This document shows, piece after piece, positions 14,006 through 21,561 of a stretch of DNA of 30,781 nt. Each line of letters starts with the position of its first letter. Position 1 is the stretch's first letter. The notes under the pieces are model-generated. The model did no database searches. It was not told where the DNA came from and saw nothing but the letters and a program-made list of their open reading frames with translations. The stretch comes from JBHOQX01 sp042408595 (GTDB lineage Bacteria; Chloroflexota; Chloroflexia; Chloroflexales; Roseiflexaceae): positions 1 through 30,781 of the forward strand of contig JBHOQX010000004.1 in the NCBI GenBank assembly GCA_042408595.1, given 5' to 3'. The position numbers were made by a program, and so were the translations under genes.

Positions 14006-16834
14006 GTCGCCCGCTCCCCCTGCCGCCGCCTCACGCCGCAGCCGCCGCCGGAACACCTTCAGCAGCTCGGTCAGCCAGAGCACCGTGCTGGCCACCAGGA
14101 CGCACTCCAGCCAGTCCGCCACGCTGAGCGGCACGGTGTCGAAGGCACGCTGGAGCGGGGGGAAGTACACAACCAGCGCCTGGAGCCCGATCGACAGCGC
14201 GACTGCGCCCCACAGCCAGCGGTTGCCGAAGAATTTGGGAAAGGCGCTGTCATAGTCCGAGCGGGTATTGAACACATTGAACATCTGGAACATCATCAGC
14301 GTGGTGAACGCCATCGTGTGGCCATAGGCCAGCGTGCCGCCGGGGCGGTCGAACAGGCCGCCGGGCAGCGCGCGGTCCAGCACGAACAACGTCCCGACCG
14401 CCATGATCGTCCCGACAAAGGCGATCGTCACCCACATCGGCCGGTCGATCACGCCGCGGCGCTTGTCGCGCGGCGGCCGCCGCATCACCCCCGGGTCGGC
14501 CGGGTCGAGCCCGAGCGCCAGCGCCGGCGGGCCGTCGGTCAGCAGGTTGATCCAGAGGATCTGGGTCGCCAGCAGCGGCGCGATGATCGCGCTCTCCTGA
14601 TCGGCGGCCAGCCCGACGAGCGGCGCAAAAATCACGCCCAGGAACATCGTCAGCACCTCGCCGATGTTCGACGAGAGCAGGTAGCGCAGGAACTTCTGAA
14701 TATTGTCGAAGATCGAGCGCCCTTCCTCCACGGCGGCGACGATCGTGGCGTAGTTATCGTCCGCCAGGACCATATCGGCGGCTTCTTTCGACACATCGGT
14801 GCCGGTGATGCCCATCGCCACGCCGATATCGGCGCTCTTCAGCGCCGGCGCGTCGTTCACACCGTCGCCGGTCATCGCCACGACCTGCCCATCCGCTTGG
14901 AGCGCCCGGACGATCCGCAGCTTGTGGTCCGGGTTGACGCGCGCGTAGACCGCGACCTCGCGCGCCGCCCGCTGCAACTGCAGGTCGTCCATCTGTTGCA
15001 ACTCGGCGCCGGTGACCACGCGCCCGCCGCGGCTGATATCGAGCTCGGCGGCGATCGCCTGGGCGGTGAGCGGATGGTCGCCGGTGATCATGATGGTGCG
15101 GATGCCGGCCCTGCGCGCCTTGGCCACTGCGTCGCGCACCTCTGGGCGCGGCGGGTCGATCATGCCGACGATCCCGAGGAACACCAGCTCGCGCTCCAGG
15201 TCGTCGCTGGCCCGCGCCGGGTTCGCCAGGCGCTCGCGCGGCACACTGCGGTAGGCCATGGCGAGCGTCCGTAGCGCCTCGCGCGCCAGGCGCTCGTTCG
15301 CCGCGCGGATCGCCGCCCGCCGCGCCTCGGTGAGCGGCTGCGGGTCGTTGCCGACGAACTCGTGGGTGCAGCGGGCCAGCAGCACGTCCGGCGCGCCCTT
15401 GGTGATCACCAGGAAGCGGTCCTGGCGCTCGGCGTCCTCCTGCACGGTGCTCATCAGCTTGCGCTCTGATGAGAATGGCACTTCGCCGACGCGAGTGTAG
15501 CGCGCATCGAGCGCCTCGGCGGTCAGCCCGGCCTTACGCGCCGCGACGATCAGCGCGCCTTCGGTCGGGTCGCCCTGAACGATCCAGCGCCCATCGGCCT
15601 GCCGCAGCACGGCGTTGTTGGCGCGCTCGCCGGCCGCCAGCGTGTTGCGCACCTCCGTCCACAGCGGCCCCTCCGTCAGCGGCCGGCCGTCGTGCAGAAT
15701 CTCGCCCGCCGGCGCGTAGCCGCTGCCGGTCAACTCCACCCGCCCGCTCGCCGTGACGACCGTTCGCACCGTCATCTCGTTCTTCGTAAGCGTGCCGGTC
15801 TTGTCGGAGCAGATCGCCGAGGCCGAACCGAGGGTCTCGACCGCCGGCAACTTGCGGATGATCGCGTTGCGCCGCGCCATGCGCGTCACGCCGATCGACA
15901 GGACGGCGGTGACGATCGCCGGCAGCCCCTCCGGCACGGCCGCCACCGCCAGCGAGACGCCGAGCAGCAGCACATCGACCATGCCGGTGAAGGTCGTGAT
16001 GCCTTCGACGAACGTGATCGTCAGAATCATGACCGCCGCGATCACCAGGACAATGACGCCAAGTCTGCGGCCGGTGCGGTCGAGCTCGGCCTGGAGCGGA
16101 GTCTCCTCGGCCTCGGTGCGGCGCAGCAGCCCGGCGATCCGGCCGATCTCGGTCGCCATCCCGGTGGCGGTGACGATCGCCCGGCCGCGCCCCTGCGCCA
16201 CCGCCGTGCCGCTATAGACCATATCGCTTCGGTCGCCGAGGCTGGCCTCGGCGTCCACCGGCTCCGTGTCTTTGGCGACCGGCAGGCTCTCGCCGGTCAG
16301 CGCCGCTTCCAGCGTCTGAAGCGCCACCGACTGCACTACGCGCCCATCGGCGCTGATCGCGCCCCCCTCCTCCAGCACCAGCAGATCGCCCGGCACCAGC
16401 TCGCGCGCCGGCACGCGCTGCAGGCGTCCATCGCGGATGACCGACGCCTCGGCGGCCTGCATGGCCTTGAGCGCCTCGACCGAGCGTTCGGCGCGGGCCT
16501 CCTGCACGTAGCCAAGCACACCGTTGAGCAGCACGATCGCGAAGATCACGATCGACTCGTAGGGCAGCGTCTCGTCGCGCTCGATGATCCAGACGACCAG
16601 CGAGACGGCCGCCGCGATCAGCAGCAGGATGACCAGCACGTCCTGGAATTGGGCCAGGAAGCGCCGCCACGCCGGCACGGGCGGCTCGGTCTCCAGCTCG
16701 TTCGGGCCGTAGCGCCGGAGGCGCGCGGCAGCCTCCACGGCGGTGAGGCCGCGCTCCAGGTCGGTCTCCAGCGTCGCGGCGACCTCGGCGGCGGGCAGGC
16801 GATACGCGTCGAGCTGTTCGGCAACGGCTGCCAA
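13991..16834 (-). CDS. P2A-type calcium-transporting ATPase
   Basis: A 947-residue SERCA/PMR1-like cation pump that couples ATP hydrolysis to export of Ca2+ from the cytoplasm. It has an N-terminal cation-ATPase domain (LERGLTAVEAAARLRRYGPNEL), TGES in the actuator domain, PEGLP in helix M4, the phosphorylation motif SDKTGTLTKNE (Asp about 344), KGAPD in the nucleotide domain and TGDGVNDAP in the hinge. Calcium-site residues are retained in M4 (VAAVPEGLPA), M5 (SSNIGEVLTMF) and M6 (ILWINLLTDGPPALALG). The start is a TTG seven bases after AAAGGAG. The frame continues 36 codons further upstream, but the promoter's -10 lies inside that extension, so the longer form is unlikely. The final codons lie in a TGACA repeat. 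Confidence 0.95.
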   Translation of the reverse strand: MAAVAEQLDAYRLPAAEVAATLETDLERGLTAVEAAARLRRYGPNELETEPPVPAWRRFLAQFQDVLVILLLIAAAVSLVVWIIERDETLPYESIVIFAIVLLNGVLGYVQEARAERSVEALKAMQAAEASVIRDGRLQRVPARELVPGDLLVLEEGGAISADGRVVQSVALQTLEAALTGESLPVAKDTEPVDAEASLGDRSDMVYSGTAVAQGRGRAIVTATGMATEIGRIAGLLRRTEAEETPLQAELDRTGRRLGVIVLVIAAVMILTITFVEGITTFTGMVDVLLLGVSLAVAAVPEGLPAIVTAVLSIGVTRMARRNAIIRKLPAVETLGSASAICSDKTGTLTKNEMTVRTVVTASGRVELTGSGYAPAGEILHDGRPLTEGPLWTEVRNTLAAGERANNAVLRQADGRWIVQGDPTEGALIVAARKAGLTAEALDARYTRVGEVPFSSERKLMSTVQEDAERQDRFLVITKGAPDVLLARCTHEFVGNDPQPLTEARRAAIRAANERLAREALRTLAMAYRSVPRERLANPARASDDLERELVFLGIVGMIDPPRPEVRDAVAKARRAGIRTIMITGDHPLTAQAIAAELDISRGGRVVTGAELQQMDDLQLQRAAREVAVYARVNPDHKLRIVRALQADGQVVAMTGDGVNDAPALKSADIGVAMGITGTDVSKEAADMVLADDNYATIVAAVEEGRSIFDNIQKFLRYLLSSNIGEVLTMFLGVIFAPLVGLAADQESAIIAPLLATQILWINLLTDGPPALALGLDPADPGVMRRPPRDKRRGVIDRPMWVTIAFVGTIMAVGTLFVLDRALPGGLFDRPGGTLAYGHTMAFTTLMMFQMFNVFNTRSDYDSAFPKFFGNRWLWGAVALSIGLQALVVYFPPLQRAFDTVPLSVADWLECVLVASTVLWLTELLKVFRRRLRREAAAGGAGDGVTR

Positions 16835-16870
16835 GGCTCGCTCCTTTGGCCAGGGCGGGTGCTGTGGCCT

Positions 16871-16879
16871 ATTGTAGCA
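16871..16879 (-). promoter_or_regulatory. Extended -10 element (TGCTACAAT) of the Ca2+-ATPase
   Basis: Minus-strand TGC + TACAAT, placing transcription start near 16864, about 30 nt before the TTG start codon. This position is what excludes the longer upstream start. Confidence 0.55.
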
Positions 16880-16945
16880 GAGACGGCGGGGGCTTGAAGC
16901 GGGCAAGCGGCGGGGCGCAGCCGTTCGCCGTTCCCTGCTCACCCG

Positions 16946-18088
16946 TCACAGGTTCATCACCCGGGTGTTGACAAAGTAGGGGAAGTCGAAGGCGGTCATG
17001 TCGCCGACGCGCAGCCCGGGGATGGGCATGAGTCGCGCCGTCAGCGGCTTGCGTAGCGCCGAGGCGAGCGCCGCGACCTCGGCCAGCACGCCCGCGAGCT
17101 GCCCGGCGGTCGTGTCGCCGGGGAGCGGGATGGTGTCCAGCCCCGTGCCGCAGACCGCGCTGAAGGCCAGCAGGTCGCGCAGGGCAAAGCGCCCCTCGGC
17201 GTTGCGCCGCGCCAGCGTCGCATCCTCCAGCACCGGCAGCATCACGCCGCTGAAGCCGACACGAGTGACGTGCGCCGCGCGCACCGCTGCCGTCAGGGCG
17301 CGCACCGCCGCCAGCGTGCCCCACCCGCCGAAGGGGACGCCGCTGAGCGCCTCGATCGCCGCGCCGATGCTGCGCGCCGGGTCGGGGTGCGGCGCGAGCG
17401 ACCAGTCGCACCCGGCGAGGCGCACGCCCGTCTCGGCCTCCAGGCCGGCCAGCGCGGCCCGGATCGCCGCGTCGTGCTGCTCGACCGCGGCGCGGAGGCG
17501 CACAATCGGAGATGGAGCGCGCACAGCATGCGCATCTCCAGCCGCCGCGCTCTGATCTTCGATCGACTCCACCGCCAGCGCCGCTGCCTCCGGCCCGACG
17601 GCCAGCCAGGGGCCGCCGCCAGTGTGGACCGCGGCGGGGAAGAACGGCGTCTCGCCCACATCGCCGGCCACGGCGGCGAAGCGCAGGTTGCCAAAGCCAC
17701 CGGGTGTCAACTTCCCGAGCGCGACCATCACCCCGGCGGCGGCGCGGATCGTCTCGTGACGCACAGCCCCATCCTGCCCGGCGATCTGCGCCGAAGCGAA
17801 AACCGACTCGGCTGCCGCCAGCGCCTCCGGCAGCGGCGCCAGCCGCTCCAGCGGCGCCGGCCCGAGGGAGACGTAGTCGAACCCGGCGGCGATCGCCCGC
17901 TCCTCCGCGCCGCGGGCGATGGCGGCCAGGTCGCCGCAGCTGTTGCGCCCGTTCGCGCCGAGCGCCAGGCGCAGCGTCTGCACGGTGTACCCCGCGGCCT
18001 GGAGCCGCTCGCGCGCCAGCCGCGCCGCCCGCGCTGCCCGTCCGATCTCCTCCTCGCGCGCCCCGACTGTGATGGTGCGGATGTCCAT
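16946..18088 (-). CDS. DUF711 (UPF0210) family protein
   Basis: 380 residues. It begins MDIRTITVG, has LGPAP and GGFGNLRFAAVAGDVGETPFFPAAVH in the middle, and ends with AVCGTGLDTIPLPGDTTAGQLAGVLAEVAALA, the hallmark of the UPF0210/DUF711 family. Known members are about 450 residues, have a glycyl-radical-enzyme-like barrel but no assigned reaction. This one is shorter than usual. A stretch near residues 175-195 (EDQSAAAGDAHAVRAPSP) reads like low-complexity filler; the DNA there (17509-17537) contains GGAGATG and CATCTCC in inverted order, reminiscent of an inserted palindrome. There is no SD before the ATG. Usually such proteins are encoded next to an ACT-domain protein; none is found here. 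Confidence 0.85.
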   Translation of the reverse strand: MDIRTITVGAREEEIGRAARAARLARERLQAAGYTVQTLRLALGANGRNSCGDLAAIARGAEERAIAAGFDYVSLGPAPLERLAPLPEALAAAESVFASAQIAGQDGAVRHETIRAAAGVMVALGKLTPGGFGNLRFAAVAGDVGETPFFPAAVHTGGGPWLAVGPEAAALAVESIEDQSAAAGDAHAVRAPSPIVRLRAAVEQHDAAIRAALAGLEAETGVRLAGCDWSLAPHPDPARSIGAAIEALSGVPFGGWGTLAAVRALTAAVRAAHVTRVGFSGVMLPVLEDATLARRNAEGRFALRDLLAFSAVCGTGLDTIPLPGDTTAGQLAGVLAEVAALASALRKPLTARLMPIPGLRVGDMTAFDFPYFVNTRVMNL

Positions 18089-18163
18089 AGCGTCAGTTCG
18101 TTCTGAAAGGCGGAAGGCGGAAGATAAGCGTGTGCCGTCCGCAATCTACAATCTGCAATCCCC

Positions 18164-18481
18164 CTACGCCCCCACCCACCGCAGCAGCCAGAACGTCAGC
18201 AGGCCGGCGGCGATCGTCAGCAGCACATTGCCGGTGCGCCAGGCGACCAGCGCGCCCACCACACCAGCCGGCAGCGCCGGGCCAAGCGCCAGCGCCCGCC
18301 CGTCAGCCGTCTGCCGCAGCAGGACCTCCGGCACGATCAGCGCCGTAAACACCGCGACCGGTACCAGGCCGAGCCAGCGCCCCAGCCACGGCGTGACCTC
18401 GCGGCGCAGCAGGAGCAGCGGCAATGCCCGCACCACGTATGTGACCCCGGCCATGCCGAGGATAGTGAGCCAGATGTTCAT
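18164..18481 (-). CDS. azlD: AzlD-type small subunit of branched-chain amino acid exporter
   Basis: 105 residues, four predicted helices. It starts MNIWLTILGMAGVTYVVRALPLLLL and contains the family pattern of RALP, FTALIVPEVLL, GALVAWRTGNVLLTIAAGL. AzlD works with AzlC to export branched-chain amino acids. The azlC gene lies about 1.3 kb upstream on the same strand, separated by GNAT and DinB-like genes, rather than overlapping as in most genomes. No SD is seen before the ATG. Confidence 0.9.
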   Translation of the reverse strand: MNIWLTILGMAGVTYVVRALPLLLLRREVTPWLGRWLGLVPVAVFTALIVPEVLLRQTADGRALALGPALPAGVVGALVAWRTGNVLLTIAAGLLTFWLLRWVGA

Positions 18482-18494
18482 GGCATCGCTGATG

Positions 18495-18580
18495 GCAGGC
18501 TGGGGAGGGACAGACGGGCAGATAGCAGAGCGTCTGTCCGTCTCCCTGTCTGCCCGTCTGGCTCATGGCTTCTGGCGTCT
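18495..18580. repeat. GACAGACGGGCAG inverted repeat and GACGGTCAGACG block
   Basis: CAGACGGGCAGATAG faces CTGTCTGCCCGTCTG about 30 nt later, forming a hairpin between azlD and the GNAT gene; the TGA of the GNAT gene is followed immediately (minus strand) by GACGGTCAGACG. Confidence 0.65.
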
Positions 18581-18587
18581 GACCGTC

Positions 18588-19103
18588 TCAATCCAGCACC
18601 TTGTAAAACACGACTGTCGCCTCAAGCCCGTCCGGCGTGCGGGCGAACTGTGGAATGCGCCCGGCACGGACATAGCCGATGGCCGGGTACAACTGCTCGG
18701 CGGCATGGCCCTCGAGCGTATCCAGCACCAGCAGCGTGCGCCCCGCCGCACGCGCCTCGGCCTCGATCGCCGCCATCAGCCGGCGGGCGATCCCCTGGCG
18801 GCGGACGCTGCGATGCACCAGCAGCTTCTGCACCTCGGCGCGGTGGCGCCCATTCGGAGGCCTCTCCAGGGCAAGCTGCACTGTGCCGACGATCCGCCCA
18901 TGCTGCCGGGCGACAAGCAGCACCCGCGCGCCGCCGGCGGCCTCGGCCAGCACCGGCTGCCAGTAGCCGCGCGCCTCCTCCTCGGCCAGCGGCGGCAGGA
19001 AGCCGACCGACGCGCCGCCGTCCACGCTGTCGCGCAGCAATTCGGCAAGCTCGCCGAGTTCGCTCTCGCCGCCGCTGTAGCGCTCAATCGTCACGTCGCC
19101 CAC
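18588..19103 (-). CDS. GNAT-family N-acetyltransferase
   Basis: 171 residues with an acetyl-CoA-binding GNAT domain: VLLVARQHGRIVGTVQLAL (strands 3-4), EVQKLLVHRSVRRQGIARRLMAAIE (motif A, with the Q/RxxGxG/A loop as RRQGIA) and LLVLDTLEGHAAEQLYPAIGYVRAGRIPQFA. The acceptor is unknown. I chose the GTG seven bases after GAGGA, giving a 13-nt overlap with the upstream DinB-like gene; the next GTG (19094) would give a GTGA 4-nt overlap but has no SD. Either way it is translationally coupled to that gene. Confidence 0.88.
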   Translation of the reverse strand: MGDVTIERYSGGESELGELAELLRDSVDGGASVGFLPPLAEEEARGYWQPVLAEAAGGARVLLVARQHGRIVGTVQLALERPPNGRHRAEVQKLLVHRSVRRQGIARRLMAAIEAEARAAGRTLLVLDTLEGHAAEQLYPAIGYVRAGRIPQFARTPDGLEATVVFYKVLD

Positions 19104-19564
19104 TGGAGATTCCTCGCTATCTGCGCCATGTGAATCGCATCGTGCCAGACGATATGCAGCGTGTGACTGGCAATTGAAATGTCGCCCATCTCGCTGTGAC
19201 GCCCGGGCCGATCCCATGCTGCAGGCGCGAGGGCCGCAAGCTCAGTGGTGTGCGTGGCGCGCAGGCGGCGGAAGGATTCGAGCGCCGCGCCCAGGTCATC
19301 GGCGGCGTAGTCGCGGTCGCGGGCGAGCGCCTCCTGGTCAAAGCCGCTGATCGGCGAGTTGTCGGCGTCGCGCATGGCGCGCATCCGCCCAATGGCGATC
19401 TCTTCACAGTCGCGCAGGTGGCAGACGACCTCGACAACTGACCAACCCTCGTCGCCGCCGCGCGCCGCCCGCACCCGTCCCGCGTCAAGGCCGTGCAGCA
19501 ACCCGTCAAGCGTTTCGGGCGTGGCCCGCAGCGCCTCGATCATCTCACGGTGCGAATCGTACAT
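19091..19564 (-). CDS. DinB/YfiT-like metal-dependent four-helix protein
   Basis: 157 residues. The sequence MYDSHREMIEALRATPETLDGLLHGL then GWSVVEVVCHLRDCEEIAIGRM and the C-terminal HTLHIVWHDAIHMAQIARNL fit the DinB_2 four-helix bundle; the His of CHLRD and the two His of HDAIHMAQI form the expected metal-binding triad. Members include thiol-dependent S-transferases (bacillithiol, mycothiol), but most have no known substrate. It overlaps the GNAT gene downstream. The SD (GGGGGTT) is modest. Confidence 0.87.
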   Translation of the reverse strand: MYDSHREMIEALRATPETLDGLLHGLDAGRVRAARGGDEGWSVVEVVCHLRDCEEIAIGRMRAMRDADNSPISGFDQEALARDRDYAADDLGAALESFRRLRATHTTELAALAPAAWDRPGRHSEMGDISIASHTLHIVWHDAIHMAQIARNLQWAT

Positions 19565-19594
19565 TGGTAACCCCCGTTGGTGCTGAAGGATATA

Positions 19595-19662
19595 GCAGAC
19601 CCACGAGAAACATAGTTCCGCGTTTACGCGGCTGTCACTTCAGCGCCTGAAGGCGGAACTAC
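19595..19662. repeat. REP-like repeat, copy 1
   Basis: A 68-nt unit beginning GCAGACCCACGAGAAACATA and ending GCGCCTGAAGGCGGAACTAC. Its inner ends (TAGTTCCGC and GCGGAACTA) are inverted repeats of each other; CCGCG TTTA CGCGG makes a second perfect hairpin inside. Confidence 0.8.
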
Positions 19663-19675
19663 CAATAGGATCGCT

Positions 19676-19743
19676 GCAGACCCACGAGAAACATAGTTCC
19701 ACATTTACGCGGTTGTCGCTTCAGCGCCTGAAGGCGGAACTAC
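19676..19743. repeat. REP-like repeat, copy 2
   Basis: Direct copy of the preceding unit with 4 differences in 68 nt (three of them in the internal CCGCG/CGCGG hairpin region, which no longer pairs). Each copy is followed after a variable spacer by CAATAGGATCGCT or CAAATAGGATCGCT. Confidence 0.8.
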
Positions 19744-19790
19744 GATGTGTTTACAATCAAATAGGATCGCTATGGAGGATTGAAGATAGA

Positions 19791-20540
19791 TCAACGAGGA
19801 GTGTCTGCGATCTTCTCGACACCTCTATCCTCAATTCTCATCCCTGCTCCAACCCCGCTCGCCACCACCCCGGCAAGCAACAAATACCACTGCCCGGGCA
19901 ACAGCAGCGCCCCGCAAACCGCCAGCACGGCGGCGATAGCAGCGACGAGCCGGTTCGTCCGTGTCTTCAGCAGCGGCATCAGCAGGCCGATGAAGGTCAG
20001 CGGGAAGACCAGGGTGAGCCCGTAGGCCGCCGGATCGGGGATGAGCGCGCCGAGCAGCATCCCGGCGACGGTGCTGAGCTGCCAGATCACGTACAGGCTG
20101 AGGTTCGAGCCGAACTGATAGGCGACGCTGCCGCGCCCATCGAGAAACGCGCGCATGCCGACGGCGAAGCTCTCGTCGGTGAGCTGGAAGGCGAGCAGGG
20201 CCTTGACCCAGGCCGGCGCGCGGCGCGCATACGGCACAAGCGACGCAGCCAGCAGCAGGTGCCGGGCATTGATGATCAGCGTCGTCAGCACGATCGCCGG
20301 GCCGGCCGCTCCGGCGGCGAACAGGCCGGCGGCGGTGAACTGCGACGCACCGGCGAAGACCAGCAGCGACATCGCCAGCGTCTGCACCGGCGTGAGTCCG
20401 GCGGCCAGCGCGCTCACGGCGTAGATCGCGCCGAACGGCGCCACGCCGATCCAGAGTGGCATGGTGGCGACGAAGCCGGCGCGGGCATCGGCGGCGCGGC
20501 GGCGCGGCGGCGCGCGGTCGAGCGGGACGGTCTCCTGCAT
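19791..20540 (-). CDS. azlC: AzlC-type large subunit of branched-chain amino acid exporter
   Basis: 249 residues with a FVATMPLWIGVAPFGAIYAVSALAAGLTPVQTLAMSLLVFAGASQFTAAGL start, NARHLLLAASLVPYAR and QLTDESFAVG, the signatures of AzlC (YgaZ), which forms the inner-membrane exporter together with AzlD. The start is the ATG of MQETVPLD. No SD is present, and a -35/-10 pair would place transcription at the ATG itself, suggesting a leaderless mRNA. The last 15 residues (RIEDRGVEKIADTPR) come from a GAGGATAGAGG-type repeat and are probably not part of the conserved protein. Confidence 0.9.
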   Translation of the reverse strand: MQETVPLDRAPPRRRAADARAGFVATMPLWIGVAPFGAIYAVSALAAGLTPVQTLAMSLLVFAGASQFTAAGLFAAGAAGPAIVLTTLIINARHLLLAASLVPYARRAPAWVKALLAFQLTDESFAVGMRAFLDGRGSVAYQFGSNLSLYVIWQLSTVAGMLLGALIPDPAAYGLTLVFPLTFIGLLMPLLKTRTNRLVAAIAAVLAVCGALLLPGQWYLLLAGVVASGVGAGMRIEDRGVEKIADTPR

Positions 20541-20546
20541 GGGGCC

Positions 20547-20575
20547 AGTGTAGCCGCAATGCGCGCGCCGCGCAA
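20547..20575 (-). promoter_or_regulatory. Promoter of azlC, probably leaderless
   Basis: Minus strand: TTGCGC, 17-nt spacer, TACACT, then six bases and the ATG. The predicted first transcribed base is the A of the start codon. Confidence 0.5.
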
Positions 20576-20699
20576 GGGACAATCCGGGCGGCCCGGCGGG
20601 CCAATGCTCCTGCGCTGGGAACCACGGGGCTGCCAGGCCGGGGCGAGCGGCGAGTCCGGGGAGATCATCGCCGCCGCTGCCCGCGTCTTCGGCCGGAGC

Positions 20700-21437
20700 T
20701 CACGAACCCATCGAACCGGCTGAGTGCTGCGGCCCTGGCGGCTCGGATTCGCGCACAGGCACCGCCCGCAGCACCAGCAGCCCGTCGCGCCTCTCGCAGC
20801 GCATGGCGAAGTCGAAGCGGTCGGCGGCGGCGCAGAGCTCGATATCGGCGGCCGGGAAGTCCGGGTGCGGGCTGCCCGCGAAGAGCCGCGCCGCCTGGCA
20901 GGCGCGGACGCGCGCCGTGTACGGCGCCGGGTCGGCGGCTTCGCCGCCCAGCAGCGCCGCCAGGTAATCGGCACATGCGGCGTCCTCGTCGCCATCGCGG
21001 CCGGCGTAGGCCCCGGTGACAACCAGCGTGACCGACGGCAGCGTGAGCCGCCGCAGGTAACGGGCGGTCGCCGCGGCGGTGGCCATGCTGGCTGCCAGGA
21101 GCGGCGCGGCGCGCGCCGCGCGCACCAGGCCCTGCGTGCCTGCACTCGTCCGGTGCACCAACCGCCAGCCGCGCAGGTCGCGCCCGACCAGCGCCGAGGG
21201 CGAGTTGCCGACGTCGAACCCCTCCGGCCGCTCGCCGCCGACCTCGCCGATCGCCAGGACCCCCTGAAAGCGCCCGCGCAGCGCAAGCGCCTCCTCGACC
21301 GTGGCGACCGGGATGATCTCGCGCGCACCGGCGGCGAAGGCAAAGGCCGCCGTGGTGAAGGCGCGGATCACATCGATCACGACGGCCGCGCCGCGGACGC
21401 CGTCGCAGGTGTCGAGTGTGGCGCGCTGGATGTCCAT
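20700..21437 (-). CDS. comB: 2-phosphosulfolactate phosphatase (ComB) family
   Basis: 245 residues. VVIDVIRAFTTAAFAFAAGA, GNSPSALVGRDLRG, HRTSAGTQGLVRAA and VTGAYAGRDGDEDAACADYL are the successive conserved blocks of ComB, a Mg2+-dependent acid phosphatase that makes sulfolactate from phosphosulfolactate in coenzyme M synthesis. Bacterial homologues are common outside CoM producers, and their substrate is often uncertain. No other CoM or sulfolactate gene is visible here. The ATG start lacks a good SD. It diverges from the molybdopterin oxidoreductase gene. Confidence 0.88.
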   Translation of the reverse strand: MDIQRATLDTCDGVRGAAVVIDVIRAFTTAAFAFAAGAREIIPVATVEEALALRGRFQGVLAIGEVGGERPEGFDVGNSPSALVGRDLRGWRLVHRTSAGTQGLVRAARAAPLLAASMATAAATARYLRRLTLPSVTLVVTGAYAGRDGDEDAACADYLAALLGGEAADPAPYTARVRACQAARLFAGSPHPDFPAADIELCAAADRFDFAMRCERRDGLLVLRAVPVRESEPPGPQHSAGSMGS

Positions 21438-21481
21438 CGAACGTCGCCCGTGCCTCCGGCATGCCTTGCCGATCGGCGTGT

Positions 21482-21490
21482 ATCATACCA
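21482..21490 (-). promoter_or_regulatory. Extended -10 element (TGGTATGAT) of comB
   Basis: Minus-strand TGG + TATGAT, about 45 nt upstream of the comB ATG; it lies back to back with the plus-strand promoter of the next gene. Confidence 0.5.
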
Positions 21491-21511
21491 CGGCCGCCCC
21501 TGCCCGGCATG

Positions 21512-21520
21512 TGCTACAAT
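21512..21520 (+). promoter_or_regulatory. Extended -10 element (TGCTACAAT) of the molybdopterin oxidoreductase
   Basis: TGC + TACAAT, 41 nt upstream of the ATG, no clear -35. Confidence 0.5.
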
Positions 21521-21561
21521 CCGGCGCAGCGACCCGACCGAACCGAACGCGAGGCGAACCC

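Noticed and set aside
15692..16897. A 401-codon plus-strand frame opposite the Ca2+-ATPase
   Set aside because: Same antisense effect; no motif, and the other strand encodes all P-type ATPase motifs.
19595..19771. Two repeat units considered as a CRISPR array
   Set aside because: Only two copies, 68 nt long, 13-nt spacer, with imperfect identity and palindromic ends; no cas genes.
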